Assembly: GCA_900290315.1 (NCBI GenBank)
Contig: OKRF01000001.1
Span: forward strand, 21,811 to 27,585
Reading direction: 5' to 3'
DNA from: Candidatus Sulfopaludibacter sp. SbA3
Lineage (GTDB): Bacteria > Acidobacteriota > Terriglobia > Bryobacterales > Bryobacteraceae
DNA: 5,775 bases
Positions 4,285 to 5,775 of the stretch are shown piece after piece. Below the pieces are notes generated by a model. It was not told where the DNA came from. It saw only the letters and a program-made list of their open reading frames with translations, and did no database searches. Position 1 is the first letter of the stretch, and each line of letters begins with the position of its first letter. Made by a program: the position numbers and the translations under genes.

Positions 4285-5775
4285 CAGGCAAGGTCGTAGC
4301 GATCGAGGTTCATCACCTTGTTCCACGCAGCCACGAAGTCCTTCACAAACGCCTCCTTCGAGTCGTCACATGCATAGAATTCCGCGATTGCCCGGAGCTG
4401 CGAGTTCGAACCGAAGATAAGGTCCACACGGGTGCCGGTCCACTTGATTTCGCCCGTCGCGCGGCCGCGCCCCTCAAACACGCCTTCGGATATAGAGGAG
4501 GCCAGCCACTTCGTATTCATGTCGAGCAGGTTGACGAAGAAATCATTCGTCAGCGTCCCGGGCCGGTTGGTGAAGACGCCGTGTTTGGACTGCGCGAAGT
4601 TCCCACCCAGGGCGCGCATGCCGCCGAACAGAACCGTCATCTCGGGGGCAGTCAGCGTCAGCAACTGCGCCCGGTCAACCAGCAGCTCCTCCGCTGGTCT
4701 TTGGTCTCCCCGCCGAAGGTAGTTGCGGAACCCGTCCGCGGCCGGCTCCAGTACAGCGAATGAGTGTACATCGGTCTGCTCCTGCGATGCGTCCATGCGC
4801 CCTGGCGAGAAGGGAGCCTTCACATCGTGGCCCGCCGTTTTCGCAGCCTCCTCCACCGCTGCGCAGCCACCCAGAACGATCACATCGGCAAGCGAGACCT
4901 TCTTCCCGCCGGACTGCGCGCCGTTGAACTCCGTTTGGACCGCCTCCAGCGTTCGCAGGACCTGCGCCAGTTCGGCCGGCTGGTTGACTTCCCAATCCTT
5001 TTGCGGCGCGAGGCGAATGCGCGCCCCGTTTGCCCCACCGCGCTTGTCGGAACCGCGGAACGTTGCCGCCGACGCCCAAGCCGTCGTGACCAGTTGTGAG
5101 ATGGAAAGTCCGGATGCGAGGATCCTGGCCTTCAGGGCAGCAATGTCCTGCTCACCGATCAGTTCATGATCCACCGCGGGAATAGGGTCCTGCCACAGCA
5201 GCGGCTGCGCAGGGACGAGTGGGCCAAGGTACCGCGAAACAGGCCCCATGTCGCGGTGCGTCAGCTTGAACCAAGCCCTGGCGAACGCGTCTGCGAACTC
5301 CTGCGGATTCTCGAGGAAGCGCCTGGAGATCGGCGCATAGATCGGGTCCACCCTCAGGGAAAGGTCCGTAGTGAACATGATCGGGGCGTGCCGCTTCGAA
5401 GGATCGTGGGCATCGGGAACGGTCCCCGCCGCGGACGCGTCCTTGGGAGCCCACTGATTCGCACCGGCTGGGCTCTTCACCAGCTCCCACTCATAGCCGA
5501 ACAGATTTTCCAGGTAGTTGTTGTCCCACTTCACCGGGCGGGTGGTCCATGCGCCCTCCAACCCGCTGCTGATCGTCTGGGCGCCGTTGCCGCTGCCATA
5601 GCTGCTTTTCCAGCCCAGGCCCTGCTCTTCGATCCCGGCGGCCTCGGGTTCGGGGCCGACATACTTGCCCGGATCGGCAGCGCCATGGGCTTTGCCGAAC
5701 GTGTGTCCGCCGGCGATGAGGGCCACCGTCTCCTCGTCATTCATCGCCATGCGGCGGAAGGTCTCTCGGATATCC
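4284..5775 (-). CDS. katG: Catalase-peroxidase KatG, C-terminal two thirds, 5' end outside window
   Basis: Bifunctional haem enzyme that breaks down hydrogen peroxide (catalase) and oxidises small donors (peroxidase). The frame is open to the right edge, reading DIRETFRR before MAMND, so the ATG at 5750 is internal and about 496 of roughly 740 residues are visible. Counting from that Met, Met1 corresponds to the Met of the KatG Met-Tyr-Trp cross-link (M255 in M. tuberculosis). His16 in AGGHTFGK is the proximal haem ligand. Ser62 lines up with M. tuberculosis S315, and Trp68 with the proximal W321. The TTDLSLRVDP segment supplies the Asp that hydrogen-bonds the haem His, and the Arg of SRYLGPLVP matches R418. 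The C-terminal peroxidase-like domain (SDKRGGANG, VLGGCAAVE, TPGR-like SPGRMDAS, WTGTRVDLIFGSNS) is complete and ends in MNLDRYDLA. It looks intact as far as visible. The Trp and Tyr of the cross-link and the distal haem residues lie outside the window. No regulator is visible. Confidence 0.97.
   Translation of the reverse strand, partial: DIRETFRRMAMNDEETVALIAGGHTFGKAHGAADPGKYVGPEPEAAGIEEQGLGWKSSYGSGNGAQTISSGLEGAWTTRPVKWDNNYLENLFGYEWELVKSPAGANQWAPKDASAAGTVPDAHDPSKRHAPIMFTTDLSLRVDPIYAPISRRFLENPQEFADAFARAWFKLTHRDMGPVSRYLGPLVPAQPLLWQDPIPAVDHELIGEQDIAALKARILASGLSISQLVTTAWASAATFRGSDKRGGANGARIRLAPQKDWEVNQPAELAQVLRTLEAVQTEFNGAQSGGKKVSLADVIVLGGCAAVEEAAKTAGHDVKAPFSPGRMDASQEQTDVHSFAVLEPAADGFRNYLRRGDQRPAEELLVDRAQLLTLTAPEMTVLFGGMRALGGNFAQSKHGVFTNRPGTLTNDFFVNLLDMNTKWLASSISEGVFEGRGRATGEIKWTGTRVDLIFGSNSQLRAIAEFYACDDSKEAFVKDFVAAWNKVMNLDRYDLA

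Noticed and set aside
4723..5169. 148-residue plus-strand ORF
   Set aside because: It is antisense to the well-conserved katG coding sequence.

Overview
The window is GC-rich bacterial chromosomal DNA with four well-supported protein genes and about 1.1 kb of decayed mobile-element DNA. The gene mix suggests a soil or environmental bacterium: a Tat-exported M24 peptidase, a bifunctional catalase-peroxidase, a cell-wall amidase paired with an actin-like protein, and IS91-associated recombinase debris. Acidobacteriota of the Solibacter/Bryobacter type would fit, but that is inference from gene style. There is no rRNA or other taxonomic marker here.

Layout. Positions 1-1852 (+ strand) hold a tight two-gene operon. 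The first gene is an N-acetylmuramoyl-L-alanine amidase of the Amidase_2 fold, whose 5' end lies outside the window. Two bases after its stop comes a 336-residue actin/MreB-superfamily protein with an unusual nucleotide-binding loop. The operon converges on a minus-strand gene (1885-3120) for a Tat-exported M24 metallopeptidase of the Xaa-Pro aminopeptidase type. Positions 4284-5775 (minus strand) hold the C-terminal two thirds of a catalase-peroxidase (KatG) that runs off the right edge.

Between M24 and katG (about 3168-4217) there is no intact gene. On the minus strand, in transcription order, I read: a 54-bp imperfect palindrome; the catalytic half of a XerC-like tyrosine recombinase broken by a frameshift; an in-frame junction to the N-terminal zinc-binding region of an IS91-type transposase; and then the N-terminal domain of a tyrosine recombinase, broken by two frameshifts and probably from another family. 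Two further palindromes lie just after the katG stop. This is a graveyard of at least one, probably two, mobile elements.

How the genes work together. The amidase and actin-like protein are probably co-transcribed and may act together at the cell envelope; that is inferred from spacing only. KatG detoxifies peroxide. The M24 enzyme probably degrades proline-containing peptides outside the cytoplasm. The mobile remnants separate katG from the M24 gene and look non-functional. The least conventional item is the amidase/actin-like pair, in which the actin-like protein lacks the usual phosphate-2 aspartate.
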